From NCBI RefSeq assembly GCF_000379825.1, contig NZ_KB903835.1, positions 186,599 through 250,598 of the forward strand: a stretch of DNA of 64,000 nucleotides, given 5' to 3'. The stretch comes from Longispora albida DSM 44784. Lineage in GTDB: Bacteria; Actinomycetota; Actinomycetes; Mycobacteriales; Micromonosporaceae. This document shows positions 40,201 through 47,362 of this stretch, in pieces; positions within the stretch are counted from its first letter, which is position 1; the number at the start of each line of letters is the position of its first letter. Below the pieces are notes generated by a model. That model was not told the origin of the DNA. It saw only the letters and a program-made list of their open reading frames with translations, and ran no database searches. A program made the position numbers and the translations under genes.

Positions 40201-40501
40201 CGAGTACCTTGATCCCGGTTCATACAGGCTGGTCGGGCTGCGCCTGCGTGGCAGCCACCCAGGCTGGGAACCATTCGAGCGGTTCAGCACGCAACCCCTC
40301 AGCCCCCATCGGGTCTATCTCATGGGCATGGAGCGTGCAGATCCTCTGGATCTATCGACCTTCGTCAGGGTGGCCGTCTGCGAGGAATGCGGGACTAGGG
40401 AGTTGTTCCTCCTCGACAAGATCAAGAAGAATGCCAGGCTCCTGTGCAGCCTGGCCGCCCACACCCTCCGCCTCGACTTCGAGGATGCGTCGCTGGCCTG
40501 A
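37265..40501 (+). CDS. HsdM-like N-6 methylase-fold protein fused to HEPN-like and zinc-binding C-terminal regions
   Basis: 1078 aa from GTG 37265 (GGGGG 7 nt upstream; TTG 37238 also open). N-terminus LLWSVGDLLRGDYKRSEYGQVILSF is the HsdM helical domain. SAM motif I LDPACGTGG (about 209-217); AAEYFTPREVVRL typical of HsdM. Motif IV should be NPPF but reads SCPPF (C285), so amino-methyl transfer is doubtful. The middle (about 560-830) resembles a target-recognition or HsdS-like portion (GRPGSWRLLPPNFG). C-terminal LVDFRNGFAHGH carries R932-N-x3-H937, the HEPN RNase motif. The end has CEECG (C1039, C1042), a possible zinc site. No hsdR or hsdS gene adjacent. Likely a single-gene DNA-sensing defence RNase; inference. 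Confidence 0.8.
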   Translation: MEGRPDQLAGLLWSVGDLLRGDYKRSEYGQVILSFTTLRRMECLLEPTRHAVLERLAQLHEEQSGKDSILRQAAGQAFYNTSTLSLQAIAADPQGAARSTLAYLDAFSANAQEILEQFDLRREIERLDRANLLHPVVAKFAYLDLRPEAVSRHDMGAAFEELLDFVVQSNESAAEYFTPREVVRLVVDVAVAGDPDATAPPGAVVDILDPACGTGGMLSVADAYFADVDPSAIPRLYGQDINLESCAISRADLLIRGRASENVRLCNTLTEDAFAGMKFDYILSCPPFSNSWQKAAHAVIEEYERGSSGRFHAGLPRKSDSSLLFFQHMLSKMKPPEEGGGRVGALVNGSPLFFGGAGSGESAIRQWIVSNDWLETIIALPGGLLYRTSIPTYLVIMSNRKPPERQGKVTFLDARGYGQRELRSHTAKHTYLTSGEIAEIVHLYKNALTIVGNDDHPLSKKVEVVDNQQLQYRRITVERPLRLRFEMTEEALGRISSIGMLASQGNGGPIVEALKTLAGRGWASRADAWDAMKSAVKKAGLSLPTTASFDQALRSAIGVRDPEGEWQTQDGKPVPDPELRLTVDLPITQDVAAYIRDEITAAHPDAWVDEARIAVGCAVPRNLFFADWNGIGEPLRNFARLVPARALGGKERSALPILRGQDLRGVDSAAELDDAVSVSVPLAQCGGGDLVGRPGSWRLLPPNFGAALTPLTVLRVNPGSGRVLCEWLNSNKAGKSNWSIVDLLGQPVPAEIMQDSGLDLMLADVHLGRRRLDEATSGMLPNVFDGPTDPSSLRRQARRVSAEAQLIGEVVRPLEDPFLRAEWSYPFHIAALSRQYRIAVHPAERKDSLLKLAEGIARVMGITALALLVEHNPSGFSNGMRKLFSAGASFGTWLGLIEEAGEKVGDSGLAELALAGDPDGLLPILKELVDFRNGFAHGHASTPSHEIDAEVDELEPRVAAVLEATHWMIRVQWEFLERCEYLDPGSYRLVGLRLRGSHPGWEPFERFSTQPLSPHRVYLMGMERADPLDLSTFVRVAVCEECGTRELFLLDKIKKNARLLCSLAAHTLRLDFEDASLA

Positions 40502-40539
40502 ACCGACTTGATCGGGTTTTGGAGGTACTGATTGCAAAA

Positions 40540-40580
40540 GGGCCGCTCCGGCCAAGGTGGAGCCTTGGCCGGAGCGGCCC
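40540..40580. terminator. 18-bp bidirectional terminator
   Basis: GGGCCGCTCCGGCCAAGG (40540-40557) pairs perfectly with 40563-40580, 5-nt loop. Lies between convergent genes (methylase-HEPN and the 72-aa gene). Confidence 0.85.
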
Positions 40581-40594
40581 GATAGGCAGGGCGG

Positions 40595-40813
40595 TTAGCG
40601 GCGAGGTTTCTCGGTCACGAAGGCGTTCAGCATCCGGATAGCCCGGCTGAATGCTTGCTGTCGGGTATCGGAACTCAGCCTGGTGTCATACAGGACATCG
40701 AGCAGTGACTCCAGCAAGTTGATGACGTGGCGGCTGCGAACCGCCAACGCGGGAGGGTCGACCAATGCCCCGCGCGTCTGCCGGCGTTCTTCATCGGATG
40801 TCAGGCGGTCCAT
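40595..40813 (-). CDS. 72-aa hypothetical protein
   Basis: ATG 40813 with GGGAGG 6 nt upstream. Charged N-terminus (MDRLTSDEERRQTRG), then helical SRHVINLLESLLDVLYD and QQAFSRAIRMLNAFVTEKPRR. Not recognised; resembles small regulatory or structural proteins. Long antisense or extended frames over this region are spurious. Confidence 0.6.
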   Translation of the reverse strand: MDRLTSDEERRQTRGALVDPPALAVRSRHVINLLESLLDVLYDTRLSSDTRQQAFSRAIRMLNAFVTEKPRR

Positions 40814-40918
40814 CACGCACCTCCCTGCGCCCGTGAGGTGGTGAAACGTACCGGCAGCGGGTCGCCCGCCACCGTCACCGCCCGGTTCGTGCGGCGGTCC
40901 GTCCGGCCCACCGAGACA

Positions 40919-40954
40919 ACCAGCGCGTATAGCCGAGTGGCTATACGCGCTGGT
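40919..40954. terminator. Perfect 16-bp terminator hairpin
   Basis: ACCAGCGCGTATAGCC - GAGT - exact complement. Lies 18 nt downstream of the S8 peptidase stop (minus strand). Confidence 0.85.
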
Positions 40955-40971
40955 CGCGTGTTGGGGCTGGG

Positions 40972-43900
40972 TCAGCGGGTGCGGTAGGCGCGGGTGAGTT
41001 CGTGGGTGGCTGAGGTGCCGTTGTCGCCGGTCGCCTCGATGCGGAGTGAGGTGTGGCCGGCGCGCGTGGCGGGGGCGATGGCGAGCCAGGAGCCGCCGGT
41101 GTGGAGTACGGGGACGCGGTGCCAGGTCGCCCCGTCGTCGGTGGAGAAGCTGGCTGTGACGCGGCGTGCCCCGCTGGCGCGGATCTCGATGGGTACTGGC
41201 AGGCCGGCCGGGGCCGAGTTGCGGTCGTCGAGGGTGAGCGCCGTGTATCCGATCATGAGCAACCCGGCGGGGGCGGGTTCGGCGGTGTGACCGGAACGGA
41301 AGGTCCAGCTTGCCCGGAGCCGGGTACCGAGGGTGATCTGCGGGCTGTCCCGGTCGGCGGTCAGGTCGAGCCGGTAGTCGGCGACGTCGGCGGGAAGTTC
41401 CCAGCTGCCGGTACCGGGAGGCCCGGACGGGCTGCTGCCAGGCGAGGCAGCGGAGTTCCGTGCGGTGGTTCCCTGGAGCGGCTGGCCGTTCCTGGACAGC
41501 GTCAGGGTGCTGTTGCCGGACACCCTGCCAGTAATGGGCATTCCGGGTCCCGTCCCCGTCCGGAGTGAGCCGAAGAGCGAGATGTTCGCGTCGAGTGTGT
41601 TGCCCGTCCGGGTCACCGCGTACGGCGGCTGTCCGATGTAGATGCCCGGTGCGAGTACGGGGCCGAGGATGGAGTCGCCGAACACTGCTGTCTGGCGGCT
41701 GCCCGCCGGGTATACCGTCGGCTGGGTGTCCCATATGCCAGCGACCGGTTCGACGTCGCCGGCTCCGAGGAACCTGCCGACCAGGTAGCCGCGGATCCAC
41801 CGCACGCCGGGCGTGTAGTACTCGGTGCGGACGGCCGGCGTGCGGATCGGCTGCGGCGTGAAGATGCTGGGTACGTCGAGGGCTGTCAGGTCGAGCCTGC
41901 CCAGTTCGTCGGTCCCCTGTGAGCGGTAGTGCGCCTCGACTGTGCCCAGTTCGTGCCGCCGGGGTGCGTGCGTGTCGCCGGTCGGGATCCGCCCCGGGAT
42001 GCTCCTGACCAGGTTGTACGAGACCGGGCTGTACCCCACGCCCCGGGTCCTGATCGTCTGGCCGGTCTGCGCGCCGGCGACCAGCGGCGCGCCGTCGGTG
42101 GTGCTGACGGACAGGGTGGGCAGGGGATAGCGGTCGGATTCCCAGTACCCGGCGTTGCCGGCGAACAGGATGGCTACGGCGCCGCCCGCTGCTGCCCGGT
42201 TCGCGGCTTCCAGGCCCGAGTCGCTGGCGCCGAGGCCGGTGACCACGACGAGCTTGCCGCGGACGTCGGCGGCGTCAGCGGGTACCAGGGAAAGGGTTTG
42301 GTCTCCGGGGAGCTCGCCACCGGTCAGTGCGTGGTATCCGATCGGGATGTCGGCATCGAGGATCCGGATGCGCGGGCTGCTCAGGGTCGTGGCCATCGTG
42401 TAGCCGAACTTGGTGTCCTCGCCGCCAGCCGACCAGGAGTACCACTTCGTGGTCGGCGCGGTCGTGTAGCTGCTCAGCCCAGCTCCCCGGCCCTTGCCAG
42501 GGCCAGAATCCCCGCCCAGCGGCCGGACCTGGAGGTTGCTGGCCCGGCTGGATGGCCGCAGCCCCGGGTCGTCCGGCGCGCTGACCGTGACCGGCTTGCC
42601 TGCCCGGGCGTCCAGCGTGACAGCTGTGTCCGCGCGCAGCCCGACCTTCGGCCGGATCAGCTCGGTGATCGACACCGGCCGGTTGTAGTCGTCCCTGGCT
42701 GGGTTCTCGACGGCGCTGGTGTAGACGGCGTAGTCACCGGCCGGCAGCCGGAACGTGACCTGCCCGGCCCCGTCGGCCCGCGCGAAGGCGGTCTTCTCGT
42801 CGGCCAGGTTCGTGGCGAGCGCGATGCCGTTGCCGTCCGGCTGCCCGGCCCGATCGAGCAGCGTCACGGTCAGCGCGTACTTCTCCTCCTCGCTGTAGCC
42901 GCCGACGGAGGTGCGCACACTCACGCCCGGCCCGGTCGCGGTCAGCACACCCTCGAACCAGCCCGTGCCCTTGGCCGGGTCGAACGTGATGTCCACAGTG
43001 GCCGATCCGCCAGCCGGGATCACCAGGTCGGTGGCCGAGAGCCGCCACACAAGCCCGCTCGGACCAGCCAGGGCCACGGTCACGGAAGCCGGGGAGTCGT
43101 TGCGGTAGGTCAGCGTGCGCGTGACCGGCGACGGATGCGGCCACGTGACCAGGCCGAAGCTGACGCTGCCCTGCTCGGCCATGACCGGCTGGGTCGTGGC
43201 CCGCGCCAGGTCGACCCGTCCGGCGCCCGAGGCGATCGGGCTGCCGGCCTGCGCGGAGGTGCCCATCAGCGCCGCCTTGACCCGCGCAGGGCTCCACTCT
43301 GGATGCTGCTGCCTGAGCAGCGCCGCTGCCCCGGCCACATGCGGTGCAGCCATCGAAGTGCCAGACATTTTCGTGTACCCGGAAGCAACCGGCTCCCCCA
43401 TCCACCCGTCCTTCGCCCGGGCGGCCACGATGTCCTCACCAGGCGCGGCGATGTCGGGCTTGAGCCCCTCGTCCCCGTACCCCGGCCCGCGCGACGAGAA
43501 CTCGCTCGGCTGGTCGGTCCGCCCGACGCTGGCCACGGCGAGCGCCGCGTCGGCGACGGCGGGGCTGCCGACCCGCGCGCGGGTACCGGAGTTGCCGGCC
43601 GAGACGACGAACAGCGTCCCGTACCTGGCCGTCAGCTCGTCGACGGCTCGCGACAACGGGTCGCTGACGGTACCGTCGGGCTTGCCCAGGCTCAGGTTCA
43701 CCACCTTGGCTCCGGACTCGGCCGCCCACTCCATTCCGGCGAGGACCGCGTCGTCGGGGCAGGAGTAGTCGTCGCACACCTTGCCGATCAGCAGGTCGGC
43801 GTCGCGGGCCACGCCACGGTACGCCGCACCGCGACCGGCCACTGTGGACGCAACGTGCGTGCCGTGGCCGACGGTGTCGTTGATGCCGGTACCGCTGAAG

Positions 43901-44598
43901 TCCTTGCTGCCCACGACCGCGCCCGCGAGATCCGGGTGTGTGGCGTCGTAGCCGGAGTCCAGTACCGCGATCCTGATGCCCTTGCCCGTGAGGCCGGCCT
44001 GCCACGCGGCGGGGGCGTTGATCTGGCCGGCGCTGCGGTCGAGGTTGAGCCGGGACCGGCCGACGAGCGAGATCCGCCCGGCCGTGCCGGCCCTGAGTCC
44101 CTGCGCCCCGCTCGCGCGCAGGCCGGCCCACGTTCGCGTGGCGTCCTTCTTCGGCGCCTTCACGGCACGCAGCCCGGCCGCTGGCAGCTCGCGGGTCACG
44201 GCCAGCCCGCCACCGGCCCCGCCGGACACGAACAGCGGCAGGTCGGCGCGTCGCGCGTCGTCGTAGCCGTATTCGGCGAGCGCCGTCACGTCGAACAGGT
44301 CGCGGTCGAGTCTGGTGTCGAGCTGGGCGAGCGCGTCGGCCGGTACGACATAGTGGTGCCCGCCAGCCGTGAACTGGCGGAACGTCATCCCGTCCCGCCC
44401 GGGGCCAGCCTCGACGCCGAGTACCCGGCCTTCCTTCGTCGCCGTGACCCGGTCACCGGTCAGCAACGTGAACGTCAGTTTCGCTGGCTGCCCGACGGCC
44501 GGCGGTGGCGCTCCCGCCTGCGCCGCGACCGGGGCGGGTATCACCACACTGGATATCAGGATCGCTGCCGTGAGGGTACGACGCACGATTCCTCCCAT
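40972..44598 (-). CDS. Secreted S8 (subtilisin) peptidase with PA-like insert
   Basis: 1208 aa. Signal peptide (residues 1-27, ending PVAAQA). Catalytic triad: D214 (IRIAVLDSGYD), H245 (VGHGTHVAS), S415 (SGTSMAAPHVAGAAALL). A long propeptide precedes the catalytic domain. After it: a beta-sandwich (Fn3-like), a protease-associated-like stretch near GKLVVVTGLGA...AVAILFAG, and further beta domains. No membrane anchor or LPxTG, so released outside. Extracellular protein degradation. Terminator hairpin follows. Confidence 0.93.
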   Translation of the reverse strand: MGGIVRRTLTAAILISSVVIPAPVAAQAGAPPPAVGQPAKLTFTLLTGDRVTATKEGRVLGVEAGPGRDGMTFRQFTAGGHHYVVPADALAQLDTRLDRDLFDVTALAEYGYDDARRADLPLFVSGGAGGGLAVTRELPAAGLRAVKAPKKDATRTWAGLRASGAQGLRAGTAGRISLVGRSRLNLDRSAGQINAPAAWQAGLTGKGIRIAVLDSGYDATHPDLAGAVVGSKDFSGTGINDTVGHGTHVASTVAGRGAAYRGVARDADLLIGKVCDDYSCPDDAVLAGMEWAAESGAKVVNLSLGKPDGTVSDPLSRAVDELTARYGTLFVVSAGNSGTRARVGSPAVADAALAVASVGRTDQPSEFSSRGPGYGDEGLKPDIAAPGEDIVAARAKDGWMGEPVASGYTKMSGTSMAAPHVAGAAALLRQQHPEWSPARVKAALMGTSAQAGSPIASGAGRVDLARATTQPVMAEQGSVSFGLVTWPHPSPVTRTLTYRNDSPASVTVALAGPSGLVWRLSATDLVIPAGGSATVDITFDPAKGTGWFEGVLTATGPGVSVRTSVGGYSEEEKYALTVTLLDRAGQPDGNGIALATNLADEKTAFARADGAGQVTFRLPAGDYAVYTSAVENPARDDYNRPVSITELIRPKVGLRADTAVTLDARAGKPVTVSAPDDPGLRPSSRASNLQVRPLGGDSGPGKGRGAGLSSYTTAPTTKWYSWSAGGEDTKFGYTMATTLSSPRIRILDADIPIGYHALTGGELPGDQTLSLVPADAADVRGKLVVVTGLGASDSGLEAANRAAAGGAVAILFAGNAGYWESDRYPLPTLSVSTTDGAPLVAGAQTGQTIRTRGVGYSPVSYNLVRSIPGRIPTGDTHAPRRHELGTVEAHYRSQGTDELGRLDLTALDVPSIFTPQPIRTPAVRTEYYTPGVRWIRGYLVGRFLGAGDVEPVAGIWDTQPTVYPAGSRQTAVFGDSILGPVLAPGIYIGQPPYAVTRTGNTLDANISLFGSLRTGTGPGMPITGRVSGNSTLTLSRNGQPLQGTTARNSAASPGSSPSGPPGTGSWELPADVADYRLDLTADRDSPQITLGTRLRASWTFRSGHTAEPAPAGLLMIGYTALTLDDRNSAPAGLPVPIEIRASGARRVTASFSTDDGATWHRVPVLHTGGSWLAIAPATRAGHTSLRIEATGDNGTSATHELTRAYRTR

Positions 44599-44671
44599 GA
44601 TCGAACGGTGTCGTCAGGGAGAAGACGGCCTGGAGCACCAATGCGGTTGACATCGGAGGCACAGTGACAGC

Positions 44672-45403
44672 ATGTGCGTAACCGAAACGACGGAACCGGG
44701 CCCGGCCAGGGACCTCATCGAGCTGACCGCGACGGACGGCACCGCCTTCTCCGCGTACCTCGCCGAGGCCGCCGACCCCACCGGCGCGCAGCTCATCGTG
44801 CTGCCAGACAACGGCGGGCTCCGGCCGTTCTACCAGCAGCTGGCCCGCCGCTTCACGGAAACCGGGGCAGACACCCTGGTTATCGACTACTACAGCCGGA
44901 CGGCGGGCACCGCTGGCCGCCCCGACGACTACAACCCTGTGCAGGACTGGGCGGAGTTCAGCCGGGTCAACGTGCTCGCCGACCTCCAGGCGGCCGTCGC
45001 GTACACCCGCGCCCGCAGCACCGGACCGGTGTACGTCGCCGGCTTCTGCGTCGGCGGGGCGAACGCGCTCTGGGCAGGCACCCTGGGCCTCGGCCTGGCC
45101 GGCGTGATCGGCGTCTGCCCGTACGTCGGCAACGCCGGGCGTGACGCCGCCCTGCCGGACGACTTCGCCACAGCCATCACCAGCCCCGTCCTGGGCCTCT
45201 TCGGCGGCGACGACCACGCCGTACCCCTCGACGTACCGGAGGCCATCGAGCGGAGTCTCAAGGCCACCGGCCAGCCGCACGACATCGTGGTCTACCCGGG
45301 GCAGCCGCACGGCTTCATCGAGAAGGACTTCCGGGGCCAGGCCGGCCACGAGGAAGCCGCAGGCGACGCCTGGCAGCGCATCACCCGGTTCCTCGCGAAC
45401 TAG
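44672..45403 (+). CDS. Dienelactone hydrolase family protein
   Basis: 243 aa. Alpha/beta-hydrolase with nucleophile Cys in VAGFCVGGANAL (about 126), acid Asp in FGGDDHAVP and His in QPHGF: the DLH Cys-Asp-His triad. Upstream LPDNGGLRPFYQQLARRF is typical. Cytosolic; substrate unknown. Divergent from the S8 gene; its stop shares CTAG with the convergent VOC gene. Confidence 0.88.
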   Translation: MCVTETTEPGPARDLIELTATDGTAFSAYLAEAADPTGAQLIVLPDNGGLRPFYQQLARRFTETGADTLVIDYYSRTAGTAGRPDDYNPVQDWAEFSRVNVLADLQAAVAYTRARSTGPVYVAGFCVGGANALWAGTLGLGLAGVIGVCPYVGNAGRDAALPDDFATAITSPVLGLFGGDDHAVPLDVPEAIERSLKATGQPHDIVVYPGQPHGFIEKDFRGQAGHEEAAGDAWQRITRFLAN

Positions 45404-45804
45404 CTCTTCGACCGGTCCCAGGTGCGCTGGCAGAGCACCAGCCGGTACCCGTCGGGGTCCATCACCGTCACGCCACACTTGTCCCAGTACGAGGACGGCA
45501 CGCGCTCGCCCCCGGCAGCCAGCAGCGCCTCGACCAGGTCTTCGGGGACCGGCCCGCCCAGGTACAGCACGAACAGGTCGTCGGCGGTCGGGGCCGGGCC
45601 GCCGTGCCCGGCCGGGTCGCGCGTCAGCTCGAAGTGCCAGGTGCCGCCCGGCCAGCCGACCATGAGGACGTCGTGCTCGCCGGGCCCGCCGGCCGCCGCG
45701 CTGTACAGGACACTCAGCCCGAGTCCGTCCACATAGAACCGTCTGGCTGCCGCGAGGTCCCGGCTGGGCCGGGCGATCCGCACATGGTTCTCAGGTCCTG
45801 CCAT
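45400..45804 (-). CDS. VOC/glyoxalase-fold protein
   Basis: 134 aa from ATG 45804; longer upstream frame is spurious. ARPSRDLAAARRFYVDGLGL then HDVLMVG and VTVMDPDGYRLVLCQ are the two beta-alpha-beta-beta-beta repeats of the VOC superfamily; HFEL supplies a metal-ligand Glu candidate. Possibly a small-molecule resistance or isomerase protein. Stop overlaps convergent neighbour by 4 nt. Confidence 0.85.
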   Translation of the reverse strand: MAGPENHVRIARPSRDLAAARRFYVDGLGLSVLYSAAAGGPGEHDVLMVGWPGGTWHFELTRDPAGHGGPAPTADDLFVLYLGGPVPEDLVEALLAAGGERVPSSYWDKCGVTVMDPDGYRLVLCQRTWDRSKS

Positions 45805-45875
45805 CGTTCGTCTCCCCGTATTGCCGTTACGTGTCGCAGTTCTCTGGACAGTAACAACGTTCCGGGAGCACCTGG

Positions 45876-46943
45876 CTAAGCCGGGTTCTGCGGATCGACG
45901 GTGCTCGCAGCCTTGTACGCCTCGTACAGCGGCTTGCCAGTACCGTCCTCGCGGAGCAGGTCCAGCGCGCCGCCGTGGTGCGAGGCGATCGTGAACTGGC
46001 ACGACAGCCACACCCCGTGCTCCCGCATCATCTGGAACATCGCCGGCACGTAGAAGCTGGTGAAGGCCACGTCCTCGCCGCGGGTGCTCTGGTTGTCGAC
46101 GGTGAAGTTCCACTCGGTACTGGCCATCTTGATCTGGGGGCCGAGCGGCCGTCCGGAGCGGTCGGTCACGCCACGGTACGTGGTGTCGATCAGCGCCCGC
46201 AGCGAGTCGAAGTACCCGCCCCACGCGTCGATCCGCGCCCGCGTCGCCTCGATGCTCGCGTTCTCGGTGTCCGTCAGGTACGTGTGGCTGGACACGAAGT
46301 CCGGGACGTAGTCGCGGTCGCCCGTCGCCTGGTACAGGGACCGGGTGGTCTTCAGGAACGTCGCCATGTACGCGAGGTCAGCGGTGTGGCTGTCGGCGAG
46401 CCCCGGCCCGCCGAGCAGGATCTCGAAGCCCTGTGACCTGGCGAACCGCTTGAGCTGGGGCGCGACGCGCAGCCAGTGCGCCGTGTACTCGGCAGCCTTC
46501 CACCCGCAGTAGTGGTCGGGCTCGTTGCCGAACTCGTAGATCAGCACGCGCGGCCCGGCGGCCCGGACGATGTCCTTCAGCCAGCTGATGCTCCACTGCC
46601 GCTCGTCGCCGAGGCACTGGCCCTCCGTCATCGGCGGAAGCTTGATCATCGGTACGGCTCCGAGGTTCGCGATTCCGTCGAGCGTCGCCCCGAACTCCGG
46701 CTTGAGTACCGCCTCCCGGTCGAGCACACCCCACCGGACAACCTTGATCCGTGCCGCCCTGACGTTGTCCCGCGCGACCTGGTTGTGGATGGCCGTGCCG
46801 CCATTGGTGTCCCACGCGCCGATCTCGCTGCCGTAGATCAGGTCCTGCCGGTCGCGCAGCGTCTCGGCGTCGGCGGCCGGGACGCACGCGGCGAGCTGGC
46901 AGGCCAGCACGGTCGCGGCCATCAGGGTGCTCAGGATGCGCAC
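45876..46943 (-). CDS. Glycosidase-like lipoprotein (TIM-barrel, clan A type)
   Basis: 355 aa. Lipobox-type signal peptide CQLAAC (Cys at about 20), then a mature domain. IYEFGNEPDHYCGWK gives the acid/base Glu of clan-A glycosidases (NEP motif), and KMASTEWNFTVD the likely nucleophile Glu. VRWGVLDRE and MIKLPP resemble barrel strands of GH39/GH51-like enzymes. Likely exported and membrane-anchored; substrate unknown. Confidence 0.7.
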   Translation of the reverse strand: MRILSTLMAATVLACQLAACVPAADAETLRDRQDLIYGSEIGAWDTNGGTAIHNQVARDNVRAARIKVVRWGVLDREAVLKPEFGATLDGIANLGAVPMIKLPPMTEGQCLGDERQWSISWLKDIVRAAGPRVLIYEFGNEPDHYCGWKAAEYTAHWLRVAPQLKRFARSQGFEILLGGPGLADSHTADLAYMATFLKTTRSLYQATGDRDYVPDFVSSHTYLTDTENASIEATRARIDAWGGYFDSLRALIDTTYRGVTDRSGRPLGPQIKMASTEWNFTVDNQSTRGEDVAFTSFYVPAMFQMMREHGVWLSCQFTIASHHGGALDLLREDGTGKPLYEAYKAASTVDPQNPA

Positions 46944-46993
46944 CCCGACAACGTAACCCGACCAGCCCCCTCAAAGTTCACGAAAGCCGTAAA

Positions 46994-47028
46994 CGGCCTG
47001 GGACCGTGCCGCACACGATCCCAGGCCG
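46994..47028. terminator. Terminator-like hairpin
   Basis: CGGCCTGGGA and TCCCAGGCCG pair across a 15-nt loop with further CGTG/CACG pairing inside. 17 nt downstream of the small secreted protein's stop on the minus strand. Confidence 0.7.
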
Positions 47029-47044
47029 CCGGCACGGGGTGCTG

Positions 47045-47203
47045 CTACTTGCCCGGCCAGTCCGGCGAGCACGGCCACTCGTCGAACTCGCACTTGAGCT
47101 GGATGACCACCCGGTCGCTGGCCTGCGCCGCGACGGTCTGCGCCTGCGCGGCGAGCAAGGCGACGCCCGTCAGCACGGTAACGGCGATCAGTCTCTTCAT
47201 CAT
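47045..47203 (-). CDS. 52-aa secreted peptide
   Basis: ATG 47203 with GGGAG 6 nt upstream, followed by a second Met. Signal peptide MMKRLIAVTVLTGVALLAA...VAA, mature part about 25 residues with two Cys (LKCEFDEWPCSPDW), which may form a disulfide. Unknown role. Confidence 0.6.
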   Translation of the reverse strand: MMKRLIAVTVLTGVALLAAQAQTVAAQASDRVVIQLKCEFDEWPCSPDWPGK

Positions 47204-47362
47204 CGATGGCTCCCTTCTCTGGCCGGCCTTCGCCGGCCGCCGAAGACAGCTAAATCGGTCGATGAATTCCTGGGCAATGGCTGCCCGCGAAAGTGCGACC
47301 CGAGTGAGACTCGGCCCGTGCGGCCCATCCCTCCCCGCACCCATGTTGACCACAATGGACTC

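Noticed and set aside
37265-40501. Complete type I restriction-modification system
   Set aside because: No hsdR or separate hsdS gene within reach, and the methylase catalytic motif is altered.
41929-44667. 912-codon plus-strand frame opposite the S8 peptidase
   Set aside because: Antisense artefact of high-GC third-position bias; the minus frame has signal peptide and complete D-H-S triad.
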